Shown one piece after another: positions 29,041-37,624 of a stretch of DNA of 64,000 nucleotides. This DNA comes from G039954875 sp039954875. Lineage in GTDB: Bacteria; Bacteroidota; Bacteroidia; Flavobacteriales; Blattabacteriaceae. The stretch's first letter is position 1. Each line of letters starts with the position of its first letter. The notes beneath the pieces are model-generated. The model saw only the letters and a list, made by a program, of their open reading frames with translations, searched no databases and had not been told where the DNA came from. The translations under genes were made by a program, and so were the position numbers. Location: contig CP157202.1 of NCBI GenBank assembly GCA_039954875.1, positions 62,001 to 126,000 of the forward strand. The letters are read 5' to 3'.

Positions 29041-30395
29041 TTACTGGTTATTAATTTATTAGGTAGTATTTTTTTTCGAAAAACTTCGATGCGTTTGATC
29101 CGTTTTTTGTCTACAGTATGGATGGTGAAAGTATAGTTGTGAAAATAGATTTTCTGCCTACGTTTGGGGAGTTCTTTGTGGATTTCCATGATGAATCCAC
29201 CTAAGGTATCTGCATCTCTTTTATTTTCTTCAAAAAGATCCTCTTCGGCTACTTGCATGATGCGATAAAAATCGATTAGCGGGGTCTTACCTTCAAAGAT
29301 ATAACTATCGTGATCAATCTTGGAGTAGGAAGTATTTTCTTCATCGAATTCGTCAGAAATATCGCCTATGATTTCTTCGATCACGTCTTCGAGAGTGACC
29401 ACTCCGCAAGTGCCTCCATATTCGTCCACGACGATGGCTAAGTGTATGCGTTTGTTTTTGAAATCGTTCAAAAGATCATCCAATTTTTTATTCTCCGGCA
29501 CGAAAAAAGGCTGATGGATCAGCTGGGTCCAAGGATATTCTTTTTTATTGATGAGGGGCAAGAGGTCTTTGACAAATAATACCCCTTCTATATCGTCAAT
29601 GCTCTCCTGATAAACAGGAATACGAGAATAACTCTCGGAAATAATCATATGGAGGACTTCAGCAAAAGGAGTGTCATATTTCAATGCAAACATGTCGATA
29701 CGTGGAGTCATGACCTGGCGTGTTTCTATGCTTCCAAAGTCGACAATCCCTTGGAGAAATCGTCGTTCCTTATCATCTTTCTTATCTTCGACGGTGATCT
29801 CTAGGGCTTGCGAAAGTTGGTCTACTGAGAGGGTATGTTTCCTTTGACCGAGTCGATGTTCTACAAATCCATAGATCCACATCATCATGGTGCTTAATGG
29901 GCTTAATGCTTGACTAGAAAAAAACAATGGTCTAGACATAAAGACGGCAAAACGAAAATTGTCCCTACTGGCATATATCTTAGGGATGATTTCTCCAAAC
30001 AGTAGCAAAAGAAAAGTGATCCCGACTACCTCTGTCAAAAATTTAAAGGATATGTCTATGCCATAGATATGTATCTCGGGAAATTGCAAATATGTTCTGA
30101 TCAAAGAAGAAGTCAAGATAACTATTCCGATATTCAAGAAATTGTTGGCTATGAGGATCGTAGCCAAAAGTTTTTTTTGATCTTTGAGAACACTATCAAC
30201 TTTGGCTGATGTGTGAGGATTTTTTTTCTTCTCTGCTTCGAGCCGCTTCTTGTCTAGAGATAAGAAGGCCACCTCCGATCCAGAAACTAGGGCCGAGAAA
30301 AACAATAATAGGATAACTAAGATAAAATGAAGGAGGCCTTGTAAGTAAAGAAAACTTCCTGCAGTGAAAATATTCTCCGGAGGTTCTGTTTTCAA
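28992..30395 (-). CDS. gldE: Gliding motility-associated protein GldE (CNNM/CBS/CorC_HlyC)
   Basis: GldE resembles hemolysin-C/CorC-type transport regulators. Residues ~20-190 are a CNNM membrane domain (SGSEVAFLSLDKKRLEAE, LLLLFGEIIPKIYA), then two CBS domains (VMTPRIDMFAL; VDEYGGTCGVVTLEDVIEEIIGD in part) and a CorC_HlyC end (DADTLGGFI). No ATG is available before the membrane domain; TTG at 30395 is the likely start, with a stop eight codons upstream. The last ~20 residues continue past a run of eight A and overlap gldD, so the native stop may have been lost by a one-base slip. Its partner gldD is dead. Confidence 0.9.
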   Translation of the reverse strand: MKTEPPENIFTAGSFLYLQGLLHFILVILLLFFSALVSGSEVAFLSLDKKRLEAEKKKNPHTSAKVDSVLKDQKKLLATILIANNFLNIGIVILTSSLIRTYLQFPEIHIYGIDISFKFLTEVVGITFLLLLFGEIIPKIYASRDNFRFAVFMSRPLFFSSQALSPLSTMMMWIYGFVEHRLGQRKHTLSVDQLSQALEITVEDKKDDKERRFLQGIVDFGSIETRQVMTPRIDMFALKYDTPFAEVLHMIISESYSRIPVYQESIDDIEGVLFVKDLLPLINKKEYPWTQLIHQPFFVPENKKLDDLLNDFKNKRIHLAIVVDEYGGTCGVVTLEDVIEEIIGDISDEFDEENTSYSKIDHDSYIFEGKTPLIDFYRIMQVAEEDLFEENKRDADTLGGFIMEIHKELPKRRQKIYFHNYTFTIHTVDKKRIKRIEVFRKKILPNKLITSNINPHNYLIFEPHHLW

Positions 30396-30419
30396 GTGTA
30401 TAGATTTGGTTGAACTAAT

Positions 30420-30769
30420 TTAGATTTTTTTTGACAAATCTGATGATGAGGAAATCCAAGGTATTCGAATGGATTTTCGTAGTATATCGCGTATAGCCAT
30501 TGTTATTCCATTTTCTAGTACGCAATCCTTCTCTACATAGATCTTATCACCTTTTTTAGGTGCTTTTAGCGGATTTATGCAAAACGATTTCTCACTACAA
30601 TATTGTGCCATTATGTGTGCCTGACCCGATCATTTTTTTCGTTATTGTAGTGAATTTTAAACGTATTTAAATGGCAATGCCAAATGGTATTGTGATTTTT
30701 AGAGTAATGTATCTTCACATCATCTCTCAAGTTGCCTACCAATATAACCTTGTTTACTGTGCCGCTCAT
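30420..30769 (-). pseudogene. ssb: Single-stranded DNA-binding protein copy, decayed
   Basis: ATG 30769 begins MSGTVNKVILVGNLRDDVKI, the OB-fold start of SSB. After a middle section lacking the E-W-H-x-[IV]-V motif, a second frame gives APKKGDKIYVEKD (family YLKKGDKVYVEG). Frameshifts disconnect the parts. The order mutY-ssb-gldE-gldD is conserved in the phylum, so this is the ancestral location. SSB is essential, so a second copy presumably exists elsewhere. Confidence 0.83.
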
Positions 30770-30797
30770 TTGATCAAATGAAAGAAAGTATATCTTA

Positions 30798-30805
30798 CAA
30801 AGGTA
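30798..30805 (-). promoter_or_regulatory. Bacteroidota -7 promoter element before ssb-gldE
   Basis: The minus strand reads TACCTTTG, matching TAnnTTTG, 28 bp before the ssb ATG. It may still drive gldE through the dead ssb. Confidence 0.45.
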
Positions 30806-30859
30806 AGAAAAAATTAAATCATCTTTTCGCTCTCTAAAAACAAAGTAATAGGCTTGGGG

Positions 30860-31862
30860 AAAGGATATCGAGTCAATGTACCAAGTGGAATGAGCTCAAT
30901 TGTTCCAAGTTTATATTTCGATATTTCCTGTATCTGCGCTTTTCAAAACTAGATATGTAAACTTTGATGAGTGAGCTTATGTGCCGATTGGTGGATCAAA
31001 GTATCCGGTGTTTCAAATTCTTTATACAAGGCTTTTTGTATCTCTGCAGCTGAAAGAGATCGGGTAGCGGTGGATCAAGGGAAATTTGTAAAGCCCTCTT
31101 CCAAATGTTGGTATATGTCCTATGTTAGTCATACCCCCTTAGTCGGAAGAAACTACGAAATAATATAAAAAATATTGTTCGGCTTTTTTGTCACCTTTAC
31201 AGACAATTGATACACCACTTTATGTTGTAAAGCAAAACAAGTATGGTTCATTGGACATTGTGAGTCTTGAACTTATTTTGGAGTGCATGGGGTAGAGCCG
31301 AGTTTCATTACCTCTTGATTGAAATTTCCCGTAGAATCTCGATGAATGATTTGATGACGGAACACTATGAATTTATTTTAGGTCTTTGCAATATGGATAT
31401 CGTCATAGAATCCGAAGTGTCTGGCCAATAAGCGATAAGTATTCTCATTGATGGGCCGGGATAGGTTCCCTAAAACAGATATTAAGCTATGGATGCCGCC
31501 GTATATACTTCCGATATCCTTGATCTATATAAGTTCTTGATAACATTGGGGAAAAACCCCACCTCTTCGCTCATAAATTTCCCGGACTGTGAAGTGTATA
31601 TTTCTCGCCCGTTCTCGCTTGGCTATAGTATCCTAGACCTTCCCAGATTTTCAACACCTTTTGTTCACTAGCTTGAGCCAGGGAAGATAAAGTGTGAAAA
31701 CGGTCGATAAAATTTACATAATAATTTATAGCCTGCATGACTCGTGTCTGTTGCAAGATGATCTCAGATACCCATATGTGATAGAGGTCATGAGTTTTAT
31801 GCCAGGGTAGCTAACTATGATGGGTTTTGTACCAATGCAGCATAATCTCTGAAAAATCCACT
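30860..31862 (-). pseudogene. mutY: A/G-specific adenine glycosylase MutY, decayed
   Basis: MutY removes adenine mispaired with 8-oxoguanine and prevents G:C to T:A mutations. The minus strand reads FSEIMLHWYKTHH, LPWHKTHD, YHIWVSEIILQQTRVMQA (~31725-31780), INYYVNFIDRFHTLSSLAQ and KIWEGLGYYSQAR (~31620-31655). The helix-hairpin-helix catalytic region and [4Fe-4S] cysteines further downstream are shredded by stops. It faces away from the HU gene. Confidence 0.86.
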
Positions 31863-31898
31863 TTGATTTGATTTTAGAGCGATTTTATAAAAATTTGG

Positions 31899-31906
31899 TA
31901 TCTTTG
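31899..31906 (+). promoter_or_regulatory. Bacteroidota -7 promoter element of the HU gene
   Basis: TATCTTTG matches TAnnTTTG, 66 bp upstream of the HU ATG at 31973. Confidence 0.45.
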
Positions 31907-31972
31907 GTAACTGAATTTTGGGTCTTGTCCTGGAGGGAATCCCCTGGAAGAACCATTAACCTTAGATTTGAC

Positions 31973-32272
31973 ATGACAAAAGCAGAAATCATAACAAAAA
32001 TAGCGTATGAAGTCGGATTAGAAAAAGATGAAATCTTGAAAGTGATTGAAGCTTTTATGGCTACAGTGAAAGAGAGCATGATCTCTGGAGAAGAAGTAAC
32101 TTTAAGAGGATTTGGATCTTTTATAAACAAAAGTCGGGCTGAGAAAGTAGGACGTAACATATCCAAGGAAGAGTCCGTTGTCATCCCCGCACATTGTATT
32201 CCGTCGTTTAAGCCTGCAAAGGAATTCGTCGAAGCGGTGAAGAGGAATGTGCCTTATCATAAGAAGAATTAA
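31973..32272 (+). CDS. HU/IHF family DNA-binding protein
   Basis: A histone-like nucleoid protein of 99 residues. MTKAEIITKIAYEVGLEK is the canonical start; an in-frame extension to 31868 exists but would cover the promoter element. The body shows GFGSFINKSRAEKVGRN and IPAHCIPSFKPAKEF, where the family R-x-N-P reads VGRNI in the arm region. It binds DNA as a dimer and bends it. The gene order HU, small basic gene, RNase G, tRNA is typical for Bacteroidota, and the three protein genes may be co-transcribed. Confidence 0.94.
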   Translation: MTKAEIITKIAYEVGLEKDEILKVIEAFMATVKESMISGEEVTLRGFGSFINKSRAEKVGRNISKEESVVIPAHCIPSFKPAKEFVEAVKRNVPYHKKN

Positions 32273-32303
32273 TTACAACCCCAAATCGATTAATGTTGAC
32301 ACT

Positions 32304-32396
32304 ATGCCTAACGGAAAAAAACGAAAAAAACGAAAAATTGCTACCCATAAACGTAAGAAAAAAAGTAGGCAAAACAGGCATAAGAAAAAAAAGTAG
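32304..32396 (+). CDS. 30-residue, Lys/Arg-rich small protein conserved between HU and RNase G
   Basis: ATG 32304 opens a 30-codon frame, MPNGKKRKKRKIATHKRKKK followed by SRQNRHKKKK and TAG. It has 19 Lys/Arg residues and 2 His, with no acidic residue. I recognise an equivalent tiny gene in this position in other Bacteroidota (MPNGKKRKxHKxxTHKRKKR). Such composition suggests an RNA- or ribosome-bound protein; small Bacteroidota-specific ribosomal proteins are known, but I cannot say this is one. It survives intact in a region full of dead genes, which supports selection. It lies 31 bp after HU and 79 bp before the RNase G ATG. Confidence 0.75.
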   Translation: MPNGKKRKKRKIATHKRKKKSRQNRHKKKK

Positions 32397-32475
32397 ACAT
32401 TTCCTTAGGTATCACCAAGGCCAGTGTTAAATATCAAAGCACTGGTTTTTCCTTAGGTTTTTGTGTGCGAAAACG

Positions 32476-34029
32476 ATGAGTAAAGAGTTAATTATAAGTG
32501 CGAGACGAGAGGAAGTTGCTATTGCTCTTCTGGAAAAAGGAAAGCTTTCAGAGCTTCATTGGGAAACCATCGATAAGAAATTTTCTGTAGGAGACCTTTT
32601 CTTAGGGAAAGTAAAAAAAATAATTCAAGGTCTGAATGCAGCTTTTGTCAGTATCAACACTTCAAAGGATGCTTTTCTTCATTATCAAGATCTGGGCCCT
32701 CAGATTAGATCTTTTATGAAATTCCTCACTAGAGCTCAAGATAAAAATAAGCCTACGCCCAATTTGAGTCGTTTCACCCTAGAAGATGATATCAGTAAAA
32801 GTGGAGTCATTACAGAAATACTACAGCCTGGACAAGAGATTTTAGTACAAATCACCAAAGAGCCGATCTCCAACAAAGGGCCTAGATTGAGCTCAGAGAT
32901 CTCTATTGCTGGTAGGTATTTGGTACTCATGCCTTTTTCGGAGAAAATCTCTATCTCTCAAAAGATTAAAGATCGCAATGAAAAAGGACGACTAATGGAA
33001 GTCATTAAAAAGATCAAACCCAAAGGTTTCGGAGTCATCATCCGTACAGTAGCCCAAGACAAAAAGGCTGAAACTCTTCAGGCTGACTTATTTTATCTGA
33101 TGAATAAATGGAAAAACGTAGTAAGCAATCTCACCAAAGACTCACCTCCAGTCAAAATTCTTAGCGAAAAAGATAAGGCCTCTTGTATATTGAGAGATAC
33201 GTTCAACGACGATTTTACCTCTATTGTTTGTGATGACAGGGATCTATACGAAGATATCCGTGCTTACTTATCTATCATTGCTCCAAATAAGACCAGTATT
33301 GTCAAATATTATAGAGGAATGACGCCGATATTTGAAAAATTTGACGTCGAAAAACAAATCAAAATCTCTTTAGGTAAAAACGTACCCTGTGCTAAGGGGG
33401 TCTATCTGATCATTGAACATACTGAGGCGCTTCATGTCATTGATGTGAATAGCGGGATGAGTAAATATATTAAGGATAATAAATCGAGTAATGCCCTGGA
33501 GATAAATATTTTGGCTGCTACAGAAATAGCCAGACAGCTTCGCTTGAGAGATATGGGTGGAATCATTGTAGCAGATTTTATAGATATGCACCAAGCCGAT
33601 GACAGAAAAAAGCTTTACGAACACCTCAAAGAGGAGATGAAACACGATAGGGCAAAACATAAAATATTACCTCCCAGTAAGTTCGGTTTAGTCCAAATGA
33701 CACGTCATCGAGTACGCCCAGAGTTGAGCGTAACTACAAATGAGCCTAATCCTAACGATTCTAAGGAGGTGAGTTCTCCTCTGGCACACGTCCATCATAT
33801 GGAGTCAGTCTTGGAATCCATGATAGAAGATCCGGTTCATAAAAAGATCACTCTACATACACATCCTTTTATAGCGGCCTATCTCAAGCAAGGTTGGCCT
33901 TCTATCCGGTTGAAATGGTTTTTGTGTTATAAAAGATGGATTGATATTGTCCCAAGGGATTCATTCCGATATTTGGAATACCAATTTCTCAATGAAAAAA
34001 ATAAAATTTTGTCTTCATTCAGGAATTAA
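32476..34029 (+). CDS. rng: Ribonuclease G (RNase E/G family)
   Basis: This endoribonuclease processes rRNA and starts mRNA decay. ATG 32476 (MSKELIISARREEVAIALLE) is preferred over an in-frame TTG five codons earlier. An S1-like domain (GDLFLGKVKKIIQGLNAAFV) is followed by the DNase I-like catalytic core with FEKFDVEKQI, HVIDVNSG (metal-binding Asp) and GGIIVADFIDM (second Asp). At 517 residues it has the RNase G size, without the E. coli RNase E scaffold tail. The usual C-x-x-C zinc link is not visible; a region QMTRHRVRPEL ends the catalytic part. Confidence 0.95.
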   Translation: MSKELIISARREEVAIALLEKGKLSELHWETIDKKFSVGDLFLGKVKKIIQGLNAAFVSINTSKDAFLHYQDLGPQIRSFMKFLTRAQDKNKPTPNLSRFTLEDDISKSGVITEILQPGQEILVQITKEPISNKGPRLSSEISIAGRYLVLMPFSEKISISQKIKDRNEKGRLMEVIKKIKPKGFGVIIRTVAQDKKAETLQADLFYLMNKWKNVVSNLTKDSPPVKILSEKDKASCILRDTFNDDFTSIVCDDRDLYEDIRAYLSIIAPNKTSIVKYYRGMTPIFEKFDVEKQIKISLGKNVPCAKGVYLIIEHTEALHVIDVNSGMSKYIKDNKSSNALEINILAATEIARQLRLRDMGGIIVADFIDMHQADDRKKLYEHLKEEMKHDRAKHKILPPSKFGLVQMTRHRVRPELSVTTNEPNPNDSKEVSSPLAHVHHMESVLESMIEDPVHKKITLHTHPFIAAYLKQGWPSIRLKWFLCYKRWIDIVPRDSFRYLEYQFLNEKNKILSSFRN

Positions 34030-34062
34030 GTAAGGTTCCTATATCTCATTCTAAAAACTTGT

Positions 34063-34070
34063 TATATTTG
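34063..34070 (+). promoter_or_regulatory. Bacteroidota -7 promoter element of tRNA-Leu
   Basis: TATATTTG matches TAnnTTTG and ends 13 bp before the mature tRNA, so the transcript would have only a few leader bases. It may let the tRNA be made apart from rng. Confidence 0.6.
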
Positions 34071-34083
34071 CAACTTTCACATT

Positions 34084-34165
34084 GCGGGTGTGGTGGAATT
34101 GGTAGACACGCCAGACTTAGGATCTGGTGCTGCAAGGTGTGGGGGTTCGAGTCCCTTCACCCGCA
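34084..34165 (+). tRNA. tRNA-Leu (anticodon TAG)
   Basis: Acceptor GCGGGTG (34084-34090) pairs with CACCCGC (34158-34164), discriminator A at 34165. The anticodon arm CCAGA-CTTAGGA-TCTGG gives anticodon TAG, reading CUA leucine codons. A long class II variable arm (TGCTGCAAGGTGTG region) and T-loop GGTTCGAGTC are present. CCA is not encoded. Confidence 0.95.
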
Positions 34166-34439
34166 CTTCTTTAAAGCTATGTAGATTTTCATTTGAATAT
34201 TTATGACATGAAAAGCAAAAACCTAGAAGGTAATGCCCCTTCTCCATAATTTTTTTACATAATTTTACTTAAGGTATGATCAGTCGGGGAAAAAGTGTTT
34301 TTCGATATCACTACGTATTATGCAACCCAAGATCACTACAATTGCTAGGATCAATGGGATGATTTTTTAATATTGCCAGGGGCGTACTAATTCTGCTGAA
34401 TGGCCTTCATACTTAGGCGAAGCTGAAGTTACCCTAGAC

Positions 34440-35950
34440 CACCTACCGATCACAGGTCAGCATGATACTGATATTTAAAACAAATTCTATACCCTAGATA
34501 TGAACTGAATGTGGAGGGACGTTCAATACGAATTGAGTCAACCTGTAGAAATTCGTCCCAAAAGTCAAAATGACTTTGGCTTCTATATCGGGGAGTCTTG
34601 TCGTAAAGCATGTCTACAAGGATTATCGTACTGATAGGGACGAAAAAGATACCATTGAGTTTTTGTAACTCATAAAATAAACCTTGTATGGTATTGGTAA
34701 AAAGCGATGCGATTAAAATACTTGTGATGGTCAATGCAACTGACACGATCACTCCAATCCGTACAGTTTGCTTTTAGGTAGCATTTTTATTGATCACTCC
34801 CTTGTATATACCTAAGCTCGATAGTTTAGCAGAGGACTGTTGATCATACACTGTTGAACGTGCTTGAGGGATATAGCCATACCCCCCAAAAGATTACCGC
34901 TGCTAAGAGCTCTTTGCCCCCATATAGGATAAAGTACTATTTTTTCAATAGTCATAGGTAAGTAAAATCATCCTGTTCGCGTCTTCCTTCCTGGAAGGTT
35001 GATGTAAAAGGTGATGATCCCTGATACGATGATTATGATGATAGCTTTGAAGAATATAGCGATCAAAAGTCCTTTTTGTCCTTAGGTTAGATTTTTGGCT
35101 CCTAATGCCAGTTGTACGATCGATTGGTTTATATATCAGTAGTAGAGTCGGTTGATGATCACAATTCAGTAAACAATACGTTGAAAGGTATGGTTAAATT
35201 TTCATTCTCTACTGCATTGAATTTACCTTGGATATCCGAGTAGATGGTTTTCACACCTTGGAAGAACTTTACCGTTTCCACAATACATAAAATCTCCTAA
35301 GACAGGGTTGGCCAAGCAGCCTACGATGAACCCTATGCCGTTGAGTGTATTAGAAAAAGCAATAGCTTTCAATCCTCTGAGGATTGCATACATAGATAAA
35401 TTCGATTAGTCCAATGCCTACGATGATATACCACATACCCATCTCTTGAGTTACGCCTAAATTTTCAGAAACATAGAAGATAGATTCCATATTGATCGTT
35501 CCGGTATACAAGACAATGGAGGGGGATAAGACGAGCATATATGAAGCAATGATTAAAAGTGCGGTGATCATTCGTATATTTTTATAAAAACGCATTTCCA
35601 GATACTGTGGGATGGTTATGAGCCGTATAACCAGGTATTTAGAAAAAAATAAGGCTTAAATGATCAAAGTTAGGGCTACGGTAGATTCCCAAATCATCAC
35701 AACCACGCTATGTGTAAAGTCCGCACCGTTCAGTCCGACGAAGTTGTTCGGTAGATAGATATTTGTCAAGAGCATTGATCCGACGATGATAACACCTGTA
35801 AGCGTTATATCCCCCCTCCCCCCACCCAAGAATATCCCTCATTAGTATTTGTCTTGATTTTATCGCACTTTATCTTCAGCCACGATACCAATAGCTATAA
35901 AGAGCATAAATTTAATAAATGAGACTACAGTGGTATCCATAACGATTAAT
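34440..35950 (-). pseudogene. Second sodium:solute symporter (SSS, sugar-type), decayed
   Basis: Minus-strand pieces in order: MDTTVVSFIKFMLFIAIG (~35895-35950), TNIYLPNNFVGLNGADFTHS (~35705-35765), VALTLII and YLEMRFYKNIRMITALLI (~35540-35600), then SPSIVLYTGTINMESIFYV (~35460-35520), and near the end ALTITSILIASLFTNTIQGLFYELQKLNGIFFVPI (in part, ~34640-34740). The pattern resembles SglT-like sodium/sugar carriers (family N-I-S-A-E-Q-F-I-G-M-x-G-x-x-G). At least six frameshifts or stops break it. Confidence 0.8.
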
Positions 35951-36159
35951 CTTTAGGTTATACAATATTTTTTATAACTATTATTTTTAGTTCAATTTAT
36001 AGATGTTGTCCTCATCTCTACATGCTAAGAAAAATTTCTTTCTCAGTATCGCTGAGCAATAAAGAGTCTAGTCCGGGTTGGAGACAACACTTTTTTAGCA
36101 TATGGGGATAAGCGTAGTCTCTATGTTATAGGTTATTTTCTATTTTATTAATGTAGAAA

Positions 36160-37017
36160 GTGATGATTCAACAGATAAGAAATGCTGTGAGTAAAGGGGG
36201 GGATACCTCCAATGCAGACAGTGCAAGTGTGATGTATGAAAACAACGATAGAAATGCTACCACTATGTATAGGAATTATTTTGTCGACAATTGTATGGAC
36301 CATGCAGTTTCTTATACATTGATCGATTTGTTTAAAGGCTATGGAGGGAAGAATCCTTTTCGAAGCATTGTGAATCCATGTTTGTTTCGATATGCTGCAT
36401 CCAAAACAGAGGAGAGTATAGCTAAAGTCAATTCTAGAGATTATAAAGATGGATCCAAAGATTGATTACCAGGGTTTAATTTACGCTATAAATGACGCGG
36501 CAAACATGATGTATGCAAATGTGCTCTCTTTTTATTTTCCGAACTACGAAACTCTCAAACTAGATGCTATAAAACATTTCATGACCTATGTAGAGGTATA
36601 GTTTATTATGGCTGAGAATGATGGTTAGGGTGATGGAGTCCACAAAGAAGGTATAAGAGGGCTTTTATGTAGTAATGAAGAGTATTTCAAAATAAAATGA
36701 CGAAATGTCTAGCAAAAATCCCTGCAGGCAATCAAGATAATATAATGATTCAAAAATATATTACCCTATATATGCAACCTCATGAGTTTTGGGCTAAATA
36801 TCCAAAGATTTTAGTCTTACCCGTTAAGCAAGCAAATCAAAATGCCTGATTTGGATAAAGCATATGAGTTTCAACCTAAGGTGATATATATTCAGGATCT
36901 TCCTTCAAGACTCACCTATCCGAACAATGAGTCGGCTTTGAATGAAAAATTTTATAATGAACTTGTAAGTAAGCTTTCCGTAGGAGATAATATGGACACC
37001 AAGTTTTGGTGGCTATA
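36160..37017 (+). pseudogene. SusD/RagB-like (SusD-like_2) lipoprotein, decayed
   Basis: A 101-codon frame (36160-36465) is followed by other frames that read YEFQPKVIYIQDLPSRLTYP and NNESALNEKFYNELVSKLS, ending GDNMDTKFWW at ~37012. The ending matches the SusD-like_2 signature P-x-R-x-x-Y-P-x-x-E-x-x-x-N ... G-x-D-x-x-x-T-K-[LV]-W-W. An adjacent fragment with YMQPHEFWAKYPKIL fits the preceding helical part. Multiple stops occur, and the first half of the gene appears lost. A SusC partner is not recognisable next to it. Confidence 0.68.
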
Positions 37018-37042
37018 ATGATTTTTTGTGTTTCGGGATGAA

Positions 37043-37074
37043 AAGATTGCTTGGTGGAAGGTAATCTTTTTTTT
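37043..37074. terminator. Hairpin terminator between converging genes
   Basis: AAGATTGC (37043-37050) pairs with the downstream arm ending AATCTT (37063-37068), followed by T to 37074; on the minus strand the same stem is followed by TTTT. It can end transcription of DUF2480 (minus) and of the dead SusD (plus). The T run overlaps the DUF2480 stop. Confidence 0.45.
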
Positions 37075-37588
37075 AGGTTTTGATTAGCTTTCGTTTGTAG
37101 AGGGGTACGGTACTACAGGCTTCGCCATACATCAGGGATTGGGCGATGGGCTGAAGTTTTTGGATCAGGAGTACGTAAGCATTCTCCGGTATGGGGTATT
37201 TACTGCATCCTCTGATGACGATGCGTTGGCCTTGCAGATTAGAGACATCCAATTTTTCGATAATCTCTTGATAAAGCATGTTTTCTAAGTCATGCAAGGT
37301 CCCTTGGACCACCTTTTGTGCGTAGGGTTGTAGTTGGGTGGTCAGTAGGGGGTAAGTCCACTTTGGGAGGATGGCCCATGATGAGCAGGTTAATGCGACT
37401 AATTTCCCTAAGTATTGTTTCCAATCATGTTGCTTGAGCTTTTGTCGAAAATCTTTTTCACGGAGTATCATACCTTCATGGAGCCAATCTTTGATGTCTA
37501 GAAGTAAGCGTTCGCCTTTGGTGTACCATTGCTCAAGATCTAAATCGACCAGTCCGCTTTGTGCTAATTTGTTGATGATCTCAGACAT
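37073..37588 (-). CDS. DUF2480 family protein
   Basis: A 171-residue protein of unknown function, restricted as far as I know to Bacteroidota. Family-typical segments are IINKLAQSGLVDLDLE, REKDFRQKLKQHDWKQYLGK, VALTCSSWAILPKWTYPLL and YGEACSTVPLYKR at the C-terminus. No catalytic motif is apparent, no signal peptide and no membrane helix. It is divergent from lpxB with only 35 bp between starts, and a palindromic promoter lies between. Its intact frame in this decaying genome suggests an important role. Confidence 0.9.
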   Translation of the reverse strand: MSEIINKLAQSGLVDLDLEQWYTKGERLLLDIKDWLHEGMILREKDFRQKLKQHDWKQYLGKLVALTCSSWAILPKWTYPLLTTQLQPYAQKVVQGTLHDLENMLYQEIIEKLDVSNLQGQRIVIRGCSKYPIPENAYVLLIQKLQPIAQSLMYGEACSTVPLYKRKLIKT

Positions 37589-37608
37589 GATATGCTGATC
37601 TAAAGTTT

Positions 37609-37624
37609 TAGCTTTGCAAAGCTA
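37609..37624. promoter_or_regulatory. Palindromic divergent -7 element between DUF2480 and lpxB
   Basis: TAGCTTTGCAAAGCTA is a perfect 16-bp palindrome. Each half is a TAnnTTTG element (TAGCTTTG), one pointing to lpxB, the other to DUF2480. The last A is the first base of the lpxB ATG, so the lpxB transcript from this box would be leaderless or nearly so; the DUF2480 leader would be about 20 nt. It could also be an operator for a dimeric regulator. Confidence 0.5.

Noticed and set aside
34330..34450. Plus-strand piece AEWPSYLGEAEVTLDHLP, like the start of a PQQ-type sugar dehydrogenase (WPSYLGD...)
   Set aside because: Only ~20 residues match, it runs into the opposite-strand symporter remnant, and no beta-propeller repeats follow.
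35811..35823. Pyrimidine tract CCCCCCTCCCCCC as a regulatory site
   Set aside because: It sits inside the dead symporter and is interrupted; it fits the general run expansion.
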